From an uncultured SAR86 cluster bacterium (GTDB lineage Bacteria; Pseudomonadota; Gammaproteobacteria; Magnimaribacterales; AG-339-G14), in NCBI GenBank assembly GCA_902528485.1, contig CABZTA010000011.1, positions 1 through 32,476 of the forward strand: 32,476 nt of DNA, written 5' to 3'. Below are positions 17,246 through 24,242 of the stretch, in pieces. Both the position numbers and the translations under genes were made by a program. Position 1 is the first letter of the stretch; the number at the start of each line of letters is the position of its first letter. The notes beneath the pieces are model-generated. The model ran no database searches. It was not told where the DNA came from and saw only the letters and a program-made list of their open reading frames with translations.

Positions 17246-17995
17246 ATGAAAAATATTTTATTTAAGTTAATTTTACTTTTATTGATTATAAGTTGCTCTG
17301 ATGAGGGGCTTATAAACAAAGACAAAAAAGTAAATTTAGAGCAACTAAAATCAACTAATGATGTTTTTGAAGCAGGCTTAAAATTGATGGCAATGCCTAA
17401 TGGTCTTCATGACTTAGAGGGTAAAGATGATAATCAGAAAACTTTATTTATTTCGGTCCATGGTAATAGCAGTAGGGGATATGAATGGATATATCCTCTT
17501 CAAGTTATCAATACCGATATAAACTTAATCACTTTTTTTAGATGGGATGATAGTTCTTGTGTTAATCCTTCAGTTAATTCTCTCGATGTCCTGATACAAG
17601 ATAAGTTGAGGAATAATAAGAATATCCAAAAAATAATTTTATTTGGTCATAGTTATGGTGGATTATTGGTTGCTTCTTTCATGGAGCAATGGACAGGCGA
17701 ATTACCTTTAGAAGTCCATACAATTGCAGCACCACTAAAGGGCCTAGGAAGTCTTTCTGTTGTATGCAATTATAGAGCGCCTGAGCAAGTACCTAAAAAA
17801 TCTTCTCTTTTTGAATGGAGAACAATTCATAAATTGGATGGAGCTTTTCAGGATCTAAATTATGATCCTCAAAACGTTGAGATTATAGGAAGTAACATTA
17901 CAAGGCTTCCAGGAAAGTATAAAAATAATAAATTGGGACATAATTGGTCCATAAGCTGGGTAGCAGATAATTTTAAGCAAGATATAAAGAGATGA
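17246..17995 (+). CDS. Lipoprotein alpha/beta hydrolase
   Basis: A 249-residue predicted lipoprotein: hydrophobic leader and lipobox IISC with the lipidated Cys at residue 17. The mature part is an alpha/beta hydrolase. The oxyanion region is FISVHGNSSRGYEW, the nucleophile elbow GHSYGG, and a His near the C-terminus (LGHNWSISW) is the likely catalytic base. Fold and motifs are clear, but the substrate (lipid, ester or peptide) is not. No Shine-Dalgarno is obvious before the ATG. It starts a run of five tightly packed genes, and its stop overlaps the next start as ATGA. Confidence 0.8.
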   Translation: MKNILFKLILLLLIISCSDEGLINKDKKVNLEQLKSTNDVFEAGLKLMAMPNGLHDLEGKDDNQKTLFISVHGNSSRGYEWIYPLQVINTDINLITFFRWDDSSCVNPSVNSLDVLIQDKLRNNKNIQKIILFGHSYGGLLVASFMEQWTGELPLEVHTIAAPLKGLGSLSVVCNYRAPEQVPKKSSLFEWRTIHKLDGAFQDLNYDPQNVEIIGSNITRLPGKYKNNKLGHNWSISWVADNFKQDIKR

Positions 17996-18648
17996 ATTTA
18001 TTAGCTGGAGCAACAGGATTCTTAGGAAATGAAATTCTTAACGAATTAGGTCTTTTAGAAGATCAGACTTTGGTCTTGACTAGAAGAAAGATGGATACCT
18101 TACCAATGAACACTGATCAACTGATTATAGATTTTAATAAAATTTTAGAATTAGAACTTCCACAAATAGATCATGTCTTTCTTTCTTTAGGATTTCCGCT
18201 TTTCTTTCATAATGTAATGGGGTTCATGAATAAAAATCATAAGGAAGGTTTATTTCTGGTAGATTTAACTTATCAACTTGAAATGGCAAAAATGGCGAAA
18301 GAAGCTGGCGCTAAAAATATATCGATTATTTCAGCTGTCGGTGCTAATTCTCAATCGTGGAATTATTATTTAAAAATTAAAGGAATGGTTGAGAAAGAAT
18401 TAATTAATATTGGATTTGATAGTACAAATATATTTCAGCCTGGACACTTGAGAGGGAATAAATATCGATTTGATATTCTTTTAGCAGATATGGCTTCAAT
18501 ACTTTCTGATCCTTTCTTACATGGACCACTTAAAAAGTTTAGGAGCATCTCAGCTAGAGCAGTTGCAAAGCAAATGGTTAATAATTCTTTGAAGAGAGAG
18601 TCTGGAATAAATTACTTTAATTTCACAGATTTCCAACCCTGGAGATGA
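17992..18648 (+). CDS. NAD(P)-binding Rossmann protein, HTATIP2/TIP30-like atypical SDR
   Basis: A 218-residue atypical short-chain dehydrogenase-like protein. The dinucleotide motif GATGFLGNEIL (6-16) opens the protein. LTRRKMDTLP follows the second strand, with Arg consistent with NADPH binding. ISAVGANSQSWNYYLKIKGMVE contains the Ser and the Y-x-x-x-K pair seen in TIP30-like proteins (Tyr and Lys in NYYLKIKG), and FQPGHLRG is the usual continuation. The role is unknown. It overlaps the preceding lipoprotein gene by 4 bases and is followed after 1 base by the DUF2237 gene. Confidence 0.83.
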   Translation: MNLLAGATGFLGNEILNELGLLEDQTLVLTRRKMDTLPMNTDQLIIDFNKILELELPQIDHVFLSLGFPLFFHNVMGFMNKNHKEGLFLVDLTYQLEMAKMAKEAGAKNISIISAVGANSQSWNYYLKIKGMVEKELINIGFDSTNIFQPGHLRGNKYRFDILLADMASILSDPFLHGPLKKFRSISARAVAKQMVNNSLKRESGINYFNFTDFQPWR

Positions 18649-18649
18649 T

Positions 18650-19015
18650 ATGCAAAAAAACATATTCAATGAAGATATAGAAGAATGTTGTACAAATCCT
18701 ATAACGGGTTTCTATAGAGATGGATTTTGTAATACAGATAAATTAGATTTTGGAACACACACTGTTTGTACGTTAATAACAAATGATTTTTTAGAATTTT
18801 CAAAAAGTATGGGAAACGATTTATCCACCCCAAGGCCAGAATTTGATTTCCCGGGATTAAAAGAAGGCGATAAGTGGTGTGTTTGTGCAAATAGATGGCT
18901 TGAAGCTTACGAGAACGGAAAAGCACCAAGGGTCTATCTGAGAAAAAGTCATCAAAAATCTATTTCGATAATTGATTTAGAGATATTAAAAAAATATGCA
19001 ATTGACCTTGAATAA
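18650..19015 (+). CDS. DUF2237 family protein
   Basis: A 121-residue protein strongly resembling the DUF2237 family of unknown function. It has the conserved run PITGFYRDGFCNTD, then THTVCTLITNDFLEFSK, GNDLSTPRPEFDFPGL and KEGDKWCVCANRWLEA, with Cys residues that may bind metal or form disulfides. There is no signal peptide. The full family length is present. It sits one base after the TIP30-like gene. Confidence 0.9.
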   Translation: MQKNIFNEDIEECCTNPITGFYRDGFCNTDKLDFGTHTVCTLITNDFLEFSKSMGNDLSTPRPEFDFPGLKEGDKWCVCANRWLEAYENGKAPRVYLRKSHQKSISIIDLEILKKYAIDLE

Positions 19016-19033
19016 ACTTAATTTAAAAAGTGG

Positions 19034-19207
19034 ATGAATGAGAAATTATTAGAGATATTAGTTTGTCCTCTAACTAGAAATAAACTAATTTTAAAAAATG
19101 ATGAGCTTATTAGTAGAGAAGCAAAGCTTGCCTATCCCATTCGAGAAGGAATACCTATTTTGATTATTAGCGAAGCAAGAAGTATTTCAGATGAAGATCT
19201 AAAATAA
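19034..19207 (+). CDS. ycaR: YcaR/Trm112-like small protein (UPF0434)
   Basis: A 57-residue protein found by translating the gap between the DUF2237 and MFS genes. It starts [20 protein letters not shown] and continues with [16 protein letters not shown]. This matches the Trm112-like/YcaR family, whose signature is '[12 protein letters not shown].L' then 'a.aYPIrdGIPvLL'. Only the first of the usual zinc-type cysteines is retained. In E. coli, ycaR lies between lpxK and kdsB; here it is about 9 kb upstream of that pair, inside the hydrolase-DUF2237-MFS run. The ATG at 19034 has no strong Shine-Dalgarno and its stop is 2 bases before the MFS start. Confidence 0.88.
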   Translation: MNEKLLEILVCPLTRNKLILKNDELISREAKLAYPIREGIPILIISEARSISDEDLK

Positions 19208-19209
19208 TT

Positions 19210-20442
19210 ATGGGTTTTATAGAAGGTTTTTTTCAAAAAAATGATATTAATTATGGCTGGGTTATGGTTTTTGTTGTTTTTACTCTTAGTGGTCTTGCAT
19301 TTGGATCTATGGCTTCAATTTCTGTATTCTTAAAACCTGTATCTCTTGAATTTGATTGGTCCAGAGGGCAAACCTCTTTTGCTTATACAGTAGCATCTTT
19401 TTCATCAGCAGCATTTGGAGTGTTCTGGGGTTACGTGGCAGATAAATATGGAACTAAATGGTTTGGTCTTGCAGGCGCTGTAAGCATGGGATTCATCCTT
19501 TTCTCACTAAGTTCACTCGATTCAATTTATAATTTTTACCTTTTATATTTCCTTTTTGGAGCTTTTGGATCAGCTCTTTTGTTTTCACCTTTGTATGCTA
19601 ATGTCGGATTTTGGTTCAGAGAGAATCCTGGTCTTGCTTTGGGTATAGCTGCATCTGGCGGTGCTGTTGGACAGGCATTTATACCCCATGTTAGCGGAAT
19701 ATTGATCGAAGCATCAGGATGGCGTGAAGCTTATCTTTATTTAGCTTTAATATACCTAGCAATATCTTTACCTATTGCTCTACTAATTCAGGAATCACCT
19801 TGGAGGGAAAGAGCAAGGCAAGATGAAGAAATAGAAGAAAGGGATTTTCCTTTATCTGAAAAACTAGTCGTAGCGTGGATAAGTTTTGCTGTTATTTTTT
19901 GTTGTGTGTGCATGTCAGTACCAATAATGCATCTAGTGCCTTTATTAACAGATAAAGGTTTCTCGTTAGAATTTTCCACATTTGTATTAATGCTTTTAAT
20001 GATTTGTGGAGCTTTCGGAAGAATTTTTGGTGGTATGCTTGGAGATTATATTGGAGCATTGCCGGGCTATATTTTAATGTCATTGGGACAAACTATCTTT
20101 GTGGTTTGGTTTCCTCATTTAGTTTCACCCATAGGCATCTATTTGATTGCAGCTTTGTTTGGATTCACCTATTCAGGAGTTATGTCTAGCATTTTAGTCT
20201 GCACAAGAATGATGGTATCAGCAAAGTTTGGAGCCAGAGCCATGAGTATTACATCCTTTTTTGGTTGGATAGGTATGGGCTTGGGAGGTTTTCTTGGAGG
20301 CTATCTTTTTGATATTTATGGAGACTACACATTGGCATTCACTATTGCAGGGATAACTGGAGTTATAAATTTGATTATTCTTACAATTTTCTTTTTGCAA
20401 ATTAAAAGAAACAGTAACTCAACCTTAGAATTTCAATCATAG
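19210..20442 (+). CDS. MFS transporter, monocarboxylate/oxalate-formate-antiporter-like
   Basis: A 410-residue major facilitator with about 12 membrane helices. The N-terminus NYGWVMVFVVFTLSGLAFG and FDWSRGQTSFAYTVASF resemble the MCT/OFA branch. VADKYGTKWFG is the helix 2-3 loop motif A. ANVGFWFRENPGLALGIAASGGAVGQ in helices 4-5 is typical of monocarboxylate-type carriers. The second half repeats the layout (GMLGDYIGALPGYI). The substrate is probably an organic anion but cannot be fixed. It is the last gene of the run starting at 17246. Confidence 0.88.
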   Translation: MGFIEGFFQKNDINYGWVMVFVVFTLSGLAFGSMASISVFLKPVSLEFDWSRGQTSFAYTVASFSSAAFGVFWGYVADKYGTKWFGLAGAVSMGFILFSLSSLDSIYNFYLLYFLFGAFGSALLFSPLYANVGFWFRENPGLALGIAASGGAVGQAFIPHVSGILIEASGWREAYLYLALIYLAISLPIALLIQESPWRERARQDEEIEERDFPLSEKLVVAWISFAVIFCCVCMSVPIMHLVPLLTDKGFSLEFSTFVLMLLMICGAFGRIFGGMLGDYIGALPGYILMSLGQTIFVVWFPHLVSPIGIYLIAALFGFTYSGVMSSILVCTRMMVSAKFGARAMSITSFFGWIGMGLGGFLGGYLFDIYGDYTLAFTIAGITGVINLIILTIFFLQIKRNSNSTLEFQS

Positions 20443-20472
20443 AAGGAGAATAATAATTGCTTTCTTTAAAAT

Positions 20473-20501
20473 CTTTCATCGTTCTGAATCTCATATAGAA
20501 T
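20473..20501 (+). promoter_or_regulatory. Possible promoter of tRNA-Ser
   Basis: TAGAAT at 20496-20501 (5/6 to TATAAT), with a weak CTTTCA at 20473-20478 seventeen bases upstream; a TATAGA overlaps at 20494-20499. It lies 14 bases before the mature tRNA 5' end, in the right place for the tRNA. The match is modest. Confidence 0.35.
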
Positions 20502-20515
20502 AGGCAAACCAAAAA

Positions 20516-20607
20516 GGAGGGGTGGCAGAGTCTGGTTGAATGCACTGGTCTTGAAAACCAGCAGGTCAGAAATGGCCTCGTGGGTTCGAATCCCACCCCC
20601 TCCGCCA
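20516..20607 (+). tRNA. tRNA-Ser (anticodon UGA)
   Basis: Acceptor GGAGGGG (20516-20522) pairs with CCCCTCC (20597-20603). The discriminator G and an encoded CCA at 20605-20607 follow. The anticodon stem CTGGT/ACCAG (20545-20549/20557-20561) holds the loop CTTGAAA with anticodon TGA at 20552-20554. The long variable arm typical of class II tRNAs is present (AGGTCAGAAATGGCCT region), and the T arm reads GTGGG-TTCGAAT-CCCAC. The total is 92 bases, normal for tRNA-Ser. Confidence 0.97.
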
Positions 20608-20615
20608 TAACAAAA

Positions 20616-21152
20616 ATGAATATTTGTGTCTTTCTAGGTTCATCAATTGGTAAGGATCCTCTCTATGCCGAAACAGCCTTTGAATTAGGTAAACAAATTG
20701 CTATCTCAAATCATAAACTTGTTTATGGAGGAGGAGGGTTAGGATTAATGAATGAGCTTGCAAACGGCTGCCTTTCAGCAGGAGGTGACGTTTATGGTGT
20801 CATTACTGAAAGATTACTTGATATGGAGGCAGGCCATAAAGGCATTCAGGAACTAGAAATTGTTCAAACCATGCATGAAAGAAAAAAGCTAATGTGTGAT
20901 GCTGCTGATTGCTTCATTTTGTTACCAGGAGGAGTTGGATCTTATGAAGAGATCTTTGAAATCATGGCATGGAATCAACTTCAAATTATTGAAAAACCAA
21001 TTTTTATTTTAAATACGAACGGATTTTATGATTCATTAAAGGCATTTCTTGAAAATGCTAAAGATGAAGGTTTTTTTAATGAAAATACATTCAATATGTT
21101 TAACTTATATGGCTCAATTGAAGAAATATTATCAAAATTGATTAAAAATTAA
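20616..21152 (+). CDS. LOG-family protein (cytokinin riboside 5'-monophosphate phosphoribohydrolase-like)
   Basis: A 178-residue Rossmann-fold protein of the lysine-decarboxylase-like/LOG family, which releases the base from nucleoside 5'-monophosphates. It opens with MNICVFLGSSIG and has the phosphate-binding VYGGGGLGLM. The catalytic Arg/Glu region is MHERKKLM and the signature PGGVGSYEE (104-112), with Ser where the consensus usually has Thr. ATG at 20616 is chosen because the in-frame codons upstream run into the tRNA. In bacteria its substrate is generally a nucleotide rather than a hormone precursor, which suits the salvage genes nearby. Confidence 0.9.
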   Translation: MNICVFLGSSIGKDPLYAETAFELGKQIAISNHKLVYGGGGLGLMNELANGCLSAGGDVYGVITERLLDMEAGHKGIQELEIVQTMHERKKLMCDAADCFILLPGGVGSYEEIFEIMAWNQLQIIEKPIFILNTNGFYDSLKAFLENAKDEGFFNENTFNMFNLYGSIEEILSKLIKN

Positions 21153-21234
21153 CCAATTTGCTTTTTTTATTTTATAAATAAATATAAAAAATTTTTTTAA
21201 TAATTAATTAATCTTAAAAAGTGTATTTTGGGTA

Positions 21235-21265
21235 TTGAATCAAACAAAAAAATCATTAGTATAGT
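21235..21265 (+). promoter_or_regulatory. Candidate promoter of the trpS-leader RNA
   Basis: TTGAAT at 21235-21240 is followed by TAGTAT (21257-21262, 16-base spacer) or TATAGT (21260-21265, 19-base spacer). Either would start RNA at about 21268-21272. Assigned by eye from consensus. Its position just upstream of the structured region and after an AT tract supports it. Confidence 0.4.
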
Positions 21266-21320
21266 TATCAGTCTTTTAACAAAATTTAATTAACTCGAGA
21301 CAATTAAAGGGAAGTAAAAG

Positions 21321-21398
21321 ATGAGAAGAAGAAGGGTGAGAAGAACTGAGGAAACTCAGCCACTTGCAGGGAGACGGGTCAATCGCCTGCATCAGTAG
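21321..21398 (+). CDS. Possible 25-residue arginine-rich leader peptide
   Basis: A short open frame, ATG at 21321 to TAG at 21396, would encode a very basic peptide beginning MRRRRVRRTEE. AAAGGGA at 21306-21312 could serve weakly as a ribosome site. It lies wholly inside the structured RNA. It contains no tryptophan, so it is not a classical Trp attenuation peptide; seven of its 25 residues are Arg, so stalling on Arg codons is conceivable. The base pairing explains the sequence at least as well, so this remains doubtful. Confidence 0.22.
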   Translation: MRRRRVRRTEETQPLAGRRVNRLHQ

Positions 21399-21425
21399 AA
21401 CCCACTGAACCCCTTCAACTTCGAT

Positions 21426-21454
21426 AAAACACCACTTTTGTGGTGTTTTTTTTT
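21426..21454 (+). terminator. Strong intrinsic terminator just before trpS
   Basis: AAAACACCAC (21426-21435), TTTT loop, GTGGTGTTTT (21440-21449), and a run of nine T at 21446-21454. It ends 11 bases before the trpS ATG, so no separate trpS promoter fits between them. Either trpS depends on read-through of this terminator or it uses a promoter upstream that overlaps the RNA. Confidence 0.9.
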
Positions 21455-21465
21455 ATACTTACATC

Positions 21466-22449
21466 ATGGATTCCTCTCTTACAGGTATTACAACGACGGG
21501 TACGCCTCATTTAGGCAATTATGTTGGAGCTATAAAACCTGCTATACAACTAAGTAAGAAATTTAAATCCTATCTCTTTCTAGCCGACTATCATTCTTTG
21601 ATAAAAGTTAATGATCCTGTCGCCGTGAAAGAATCTTCCACGAAGATAGCTGCGACATGGTTAGCATGCGGACTCGATAGTAAAAACTCTCTTTTTTACA
21701 GACAATCAAAAGTTCCACAGATACTTGAATTAAACTGGATCTTGTCCTGTATGGCTCCTAAAGGGCTCCTAAACAGAGCTCATGCATACAAAGCTGCAGT
21801 CGATCTAAATAAAGAAAATAAAAACGATGAAGATTATGGTATTTCTCATGGTTTATTTAGTTACCCAGTCTTGATGTCAGCAGATATTTTGATGTTTAAT
21901 CCAAAGTATGTTCCTGTAGGAAAAGATCAAAAACAACATTTAGAAATTACTCGCGACATAGCAGATAAATTTAATAAGACATATAAAACTTTTTTTCAAT
22001 TACCTGAACCTATTATTGATGAATCTCTTGATTTATTGACTGGTACAGACGGGAGAAAGATGAGCAAGAGTTACAATAACTCAATTGATTTATTTTCATC
22101 TGAAAAAATTTTACAAAAATCTATTAATAAAATTAAAACCGATTCGAAAGAACCTGGTGAAAAAAAAGAAACAAAAGATTCAATAATTTTTCAATACTTT
22201 AATCACTTTTCTGATGGAGAAGAGATAAATGAAATAAAAAAGGAGTTTGAAGATGGAATTGGTTGGGGGGATGCCAAGAAAAAGCTATTTACAAAAATTA
22301 ATCAAGAAATATCACCTCTTAGAGATAAATATTTCGAATTAATAGATAACCCTAAATTGATAGAAGATACATTAGAGGCTGGTGAAACTAAGGCCAGAGA
22401 TGAGGCTAATAAAAATTTAGAACAAATTAAGGAAAAAATTGGAATTTGA
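21466..22449 (+). CDS. trpS: Tryptophanyl-tRNA synthetase
   Basis: A class I synthetase charging tRNA-Trp. The 327 residues have the HIGH-equivalent TPHLGNYVGAI (13-23). Pocket motifs LFLADYHSLI and LNWILSCMAPKGLLNRAHAYK follow, then PVLMSADILMFNPKYVPVGKDQKQHLE and KMSKS at 198-202 (DGRKMSKSYNN). Length is normal. ATG at 21466 has no visible Shine-Dalgarno and comes directly after a terminator, which suggests regulated read-through. It heads a nearly gapless co-directional gene run extending to murB. Its last 11 bases overlap the next frame. Confidence 0.96.
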   Translation: MDSSLTGITTTGTPHLGNYVGAIKPAIQLSKKFKSYLFLADYHSLIKVNDPVAVKESSTKIAATWLACGLDSKNSLFYRQSKVPQILELNWILSCMAPKGLLNRAHAYKAAVDLNKENKNDEDYGISHGLFSYPVLMSADILMFNPKYVPVGKDQKQHLEITRDIADKFNKTYKTFFQLPEPIIDESLDLLTGTDGRKMSKSYNNSIDLFSSEKILQKSINKIKTDSKEPGEKKETKDSIIFQYFNHFSDGEEINEIKKEFEDGIGWGDAKKKLFTKINQEISPLRDKYFELIDNPKLIEDTLEAGETKARDEANKNLEQIKEKIGI

Positions 22450-23005
22450 AAAAGGTAAAAAATCTGCGATTTTAAAAAATATTGAACTACTTTTAAACGG
22501 TACTGACTATTTGAGACTAGGTACCAACTTTCAATGTTTAATATCTTTCTATTCAATAAATGATAATAAATCTTATTCATCAAAAGAACTGCTCCAAATA
22601 TATAAGAGAAGTACTTTTTTTAATTTTCAATTAACCGGAAATTTTTTTAATTATCTTCCAAAATATCACGGACCTTTTCTTTCAAAAAATATTCAATTGG
22701 AAAATTACCTTGAAATACCTCCTAATAATTCTTTTTTAAACTCACTAGATTTAGTTGTTAATGCTAAAACAAAATATGAAAACGTCATTCATAAAGAGGC
22801 AATCGGAAAATTTAACGAAAAGGTAAATAAAATTTATTCAGACTGTTATAAGTTTTTATATTTAGAAAATTCTGAATCATTTAAAGATATTAAACCAATT
22901 GAATATGAACATGAATGGTCTCATGCTCTGGTCTCTTATGATGAGTTTCTCTGCTTTTCTCACAGCAAGAATTCTTTTTTTCTCATTTCTCTAGCTAGAG
23001 ATTAA
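22439..23005 (+). CDS. Unknown protein, TTG start, no internal methionine
   Basis: A 188-residue protein that I do not recognise. It must start at a non-ATG codon because the frame contains no ATG at all. TTG at 22439 is preceded by AAGGA (22429-22433) at good spacing and overlaps trpS by 11 bases. It has no signal peptide or membrane helix. It is rich in Asn, Lys, Phe and Tyr, with a C-terminal YEHEWSHALVSYDEF region whose His-Glu residues might bind a metal, which is speculative. Its place between trpS and an MFS gene, with a gap of only 7 bases after it, and its uninterrupted length argue for a real gene. Confidence 0.7.
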   Translation: MEFEKGKKSAILKNIELLLNGTDYLRLGTNFQCLISFYSINDNKSYSSKELLQIYKRSTFFNFQLTGNFFNYLPKYHGPFLSKNIQLENYLEIPPNNSFLNSLDLVVNAKTKYENVIHKEAIGKFNEKVNKIYSDCYKFLYLENSESFKDIKPIEYEHEWSHALVSYDEFLCFSHSKNSFFLISLARD

Positions 23006-23012
23006 TAACTCA

Positions 23013-24242
23013 ATGCAATCGAATAGTAGCGCACCTCGATCAATATGGTTGTTGGCAATTGCTTTGGCATTTGTTGGTGCAGGGCAATCAACAATGTTTA
23101 TTTTAATTCCTCCTGAAGTTAGAAATTTAGGCTTTAATGAATTCCAAGTAGGTTTAATTTTCTCAATTTCTGCAGTAGCTTGGATGATTTCCAGTCCGCT
23201 TTGGGGCGATTTAAGTGATAAATTTGGAAGACACTGGATCTTTTTAATTGGAATGATTGGATTCGCAATCTCTCTTATTTTGATAACGACATTAATTGAA
23301 TCTGCAAGACAATTAATTATTCCTCTCTATCTTGTACTTCCCTTATTAATTTTAACAAGACTAATTAATGGACTTTTCGGTAGTGCTGTTCGACCAGCAG
23401 CAGGTGGCAGAATAGCAGATATTACTACACCTGAATTACGGACAGCTGGATTTGCCCGTTTTGATGCAGGCTGGCAATTTGGTGTGATTGTAGGTCCAAT
23501 TTTTGTTGGATTAATACTATGGCTTAGTGATGGAGACTTCTCGCTTCCATTCTTAATCATTGGTCTAGCAGGATTAATTGCAGGATATATGAATTTTAGA
23601 TTAATGAAGAACTCACATGTTGATACAGAAGTCGATAAAACAGCAAAAAAAATAAATTATTTAGATGAAAGAATTTGGCCATCGATGTTCATTGCAGCTT
23701 TTATGGGTATGTCGAATGCAACAATGGTGCTAACAGCATCTCTTTATTTTCAAGATTTAAGTCCTGAAATTGAGAATATTTATCCTTACGTTGCATTTGG
23801 TTTTTCGTTGATAGCAATATCAGGTCTTTTAACTCAATTACTTTTAGTTGATAGGTTAAGACTTTCTCCTTATTTATTATTAAGAGTAGGACCATTGATA
23901 ATGTTAGTTTCATTTTTAGGAATAGCTTTTGCGCCAAGTGTTTATGTTTTGTTTGTGTATTTGACTTTACATGGAGTGGGTTCAGCTCTCACACGTTCTG
24001 GAAATGTTGCTCAACTGTCTTTATCGGTAAATAAGAATGAACAGGGTTTAATAAACGGGTTGTTAGGAGGCGTAATGCCATTGGGTCATCTTCTAACACC
24101 TATCATAACCATGCCTTTGTATATGATTGCGCCAAATTATCCTTTTATATTTATTGCCATTCTATCTGTACTCATTATCATGTTTATTAACTTGTCTAAA
24201 AAGTTTACTAACAAGCTTCATGCGGGAGAAACTAATGTTTGA
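23013..24242 (+). CDS. MFS transporter (multidrug-efflux-like)
   Basis: A 409-residue major facilitator with about 12 helices. Motif A follows helix 2 (GDLSDKFGRHW). Helix 4 is RLINGLFGSAVRPAAGGRIAD and the motif C-like helix 5 region is FARFDAGWQFGVIVGPIFVG. A second domain begins around residue 215. This layout is typical of 12-TM drug/metabolite exporters, but the substrate is unknown. The last 8 bases overlap the start of the following SDR gene, so translation of the two is probably coupled. Confidence 0.88.
   Translation: MQSNSSAPRSIWLLAIALAFVGAGQSTMFILIPPEVRNLGFNEFQVGLIFSISAVAWMISSPLWGDLSDKFGRHWIFLIGMIGFAISLILITTLIESARQLIIPLYLVLPLLILTRLINGLFGSAVRPAAGGRIADITTPELRTAGFARFDAGWQFGVIVGPIFVGLILWLSDGDFSLPFLIIGLAGLIAGYMNFRLMKNSHVDTEVDKTAKKINYLDERIWPSMFIAAFMGMSNATMVLTASLYFQDLSPEIENIYPYVAFGFSLIAISGLLTQLLLVDRLRLSPYLLLRVGPLIMLVSFLGIAFAPSVYVLFVYLTLHGVGSALTRSGNVAQLSLSVNKNEQGLINGLLGGVMPLGHLLTPIITMPLYMIAPNYPFIFIAILSVLIIMFINLSKKFTNKLHAGETNV

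Larger units (their letters stand above)
21270..21454 (+). ncRNA. Candidate structured RNA upstream of trpS (small RNA or cis leader)
   Basis: No known family recognised (not tmRNA, 6S, SRP RNA or RNase P RNA by their hallmark sequences). A long-range closing stem pairs GAAG 21325-21328 with CTTC 21419-21422, and GAAGGG 21331-21336 with CCCTTC 21411-21416, with a symmetric AA/AA internal loop. Inside it are three hairpins. H1 is CTGAG-GAAA-CTCAG (21346-21359), with a GNRA tetraloop. H2 is TGCAGG/CCTGCA (21365-21370/21386-21391), with a 15-base loop. H3 is CAGT/ACTG (21393-21396/21404-21407), with a 7-base loop. A strong terminator follows directly. Transcript length would be about 180 bases. 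Start and function are inferred. Confidence 0.5.
21153..21465. other. Only intergenic stretch over 300 bases
   Basis: Contents in order: an A/T-only-like tract with long T and A runs (about 21160-21215) in which nothing definite is seen; a candidate promoter (21235-21265); a structured RNA region (about 21270-21424) that also contains a 25-codon open frame; a strong intrinsic terminator (21426-21454); and eleven bases before the trpS ATG. Confidence 0.7.

Noticed and set aside
20402-20608. Minus-strand open frame beginning MAEGVGFEPTRP
   Set aside because: It is the antisense of tRNA-Ser and its flank. This peptide is a well-known false prediction over tRNA-Ser genes.
20580-20615. Upstream extension of the LOG-family gene
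   Set aside because: These codons lie in the T arm and acceptor stem of tRNA-Ser. The family begins at MNICVFLGSS (20616).
21321-21398. Classical Trp attenuation leader for trpS
   Set aside because: The short frame has no Trp codon, and no obvious antiterminator complementary to the terminator stem was found upstream.
21300-21424. Csr-type regulatory RNA
   Set aside because: One GGA lies in a hairpin loop (21350-21352), but the repeated AnGGA loops expected of CsrB/C are missing.
24127-24234. Upstream extension of the SDR gene
   Set aside because: It overlaps the MFS gene for over 100 bases, while ATG 24235 has a good ribosome site and gives a normal SDR N-terminus.
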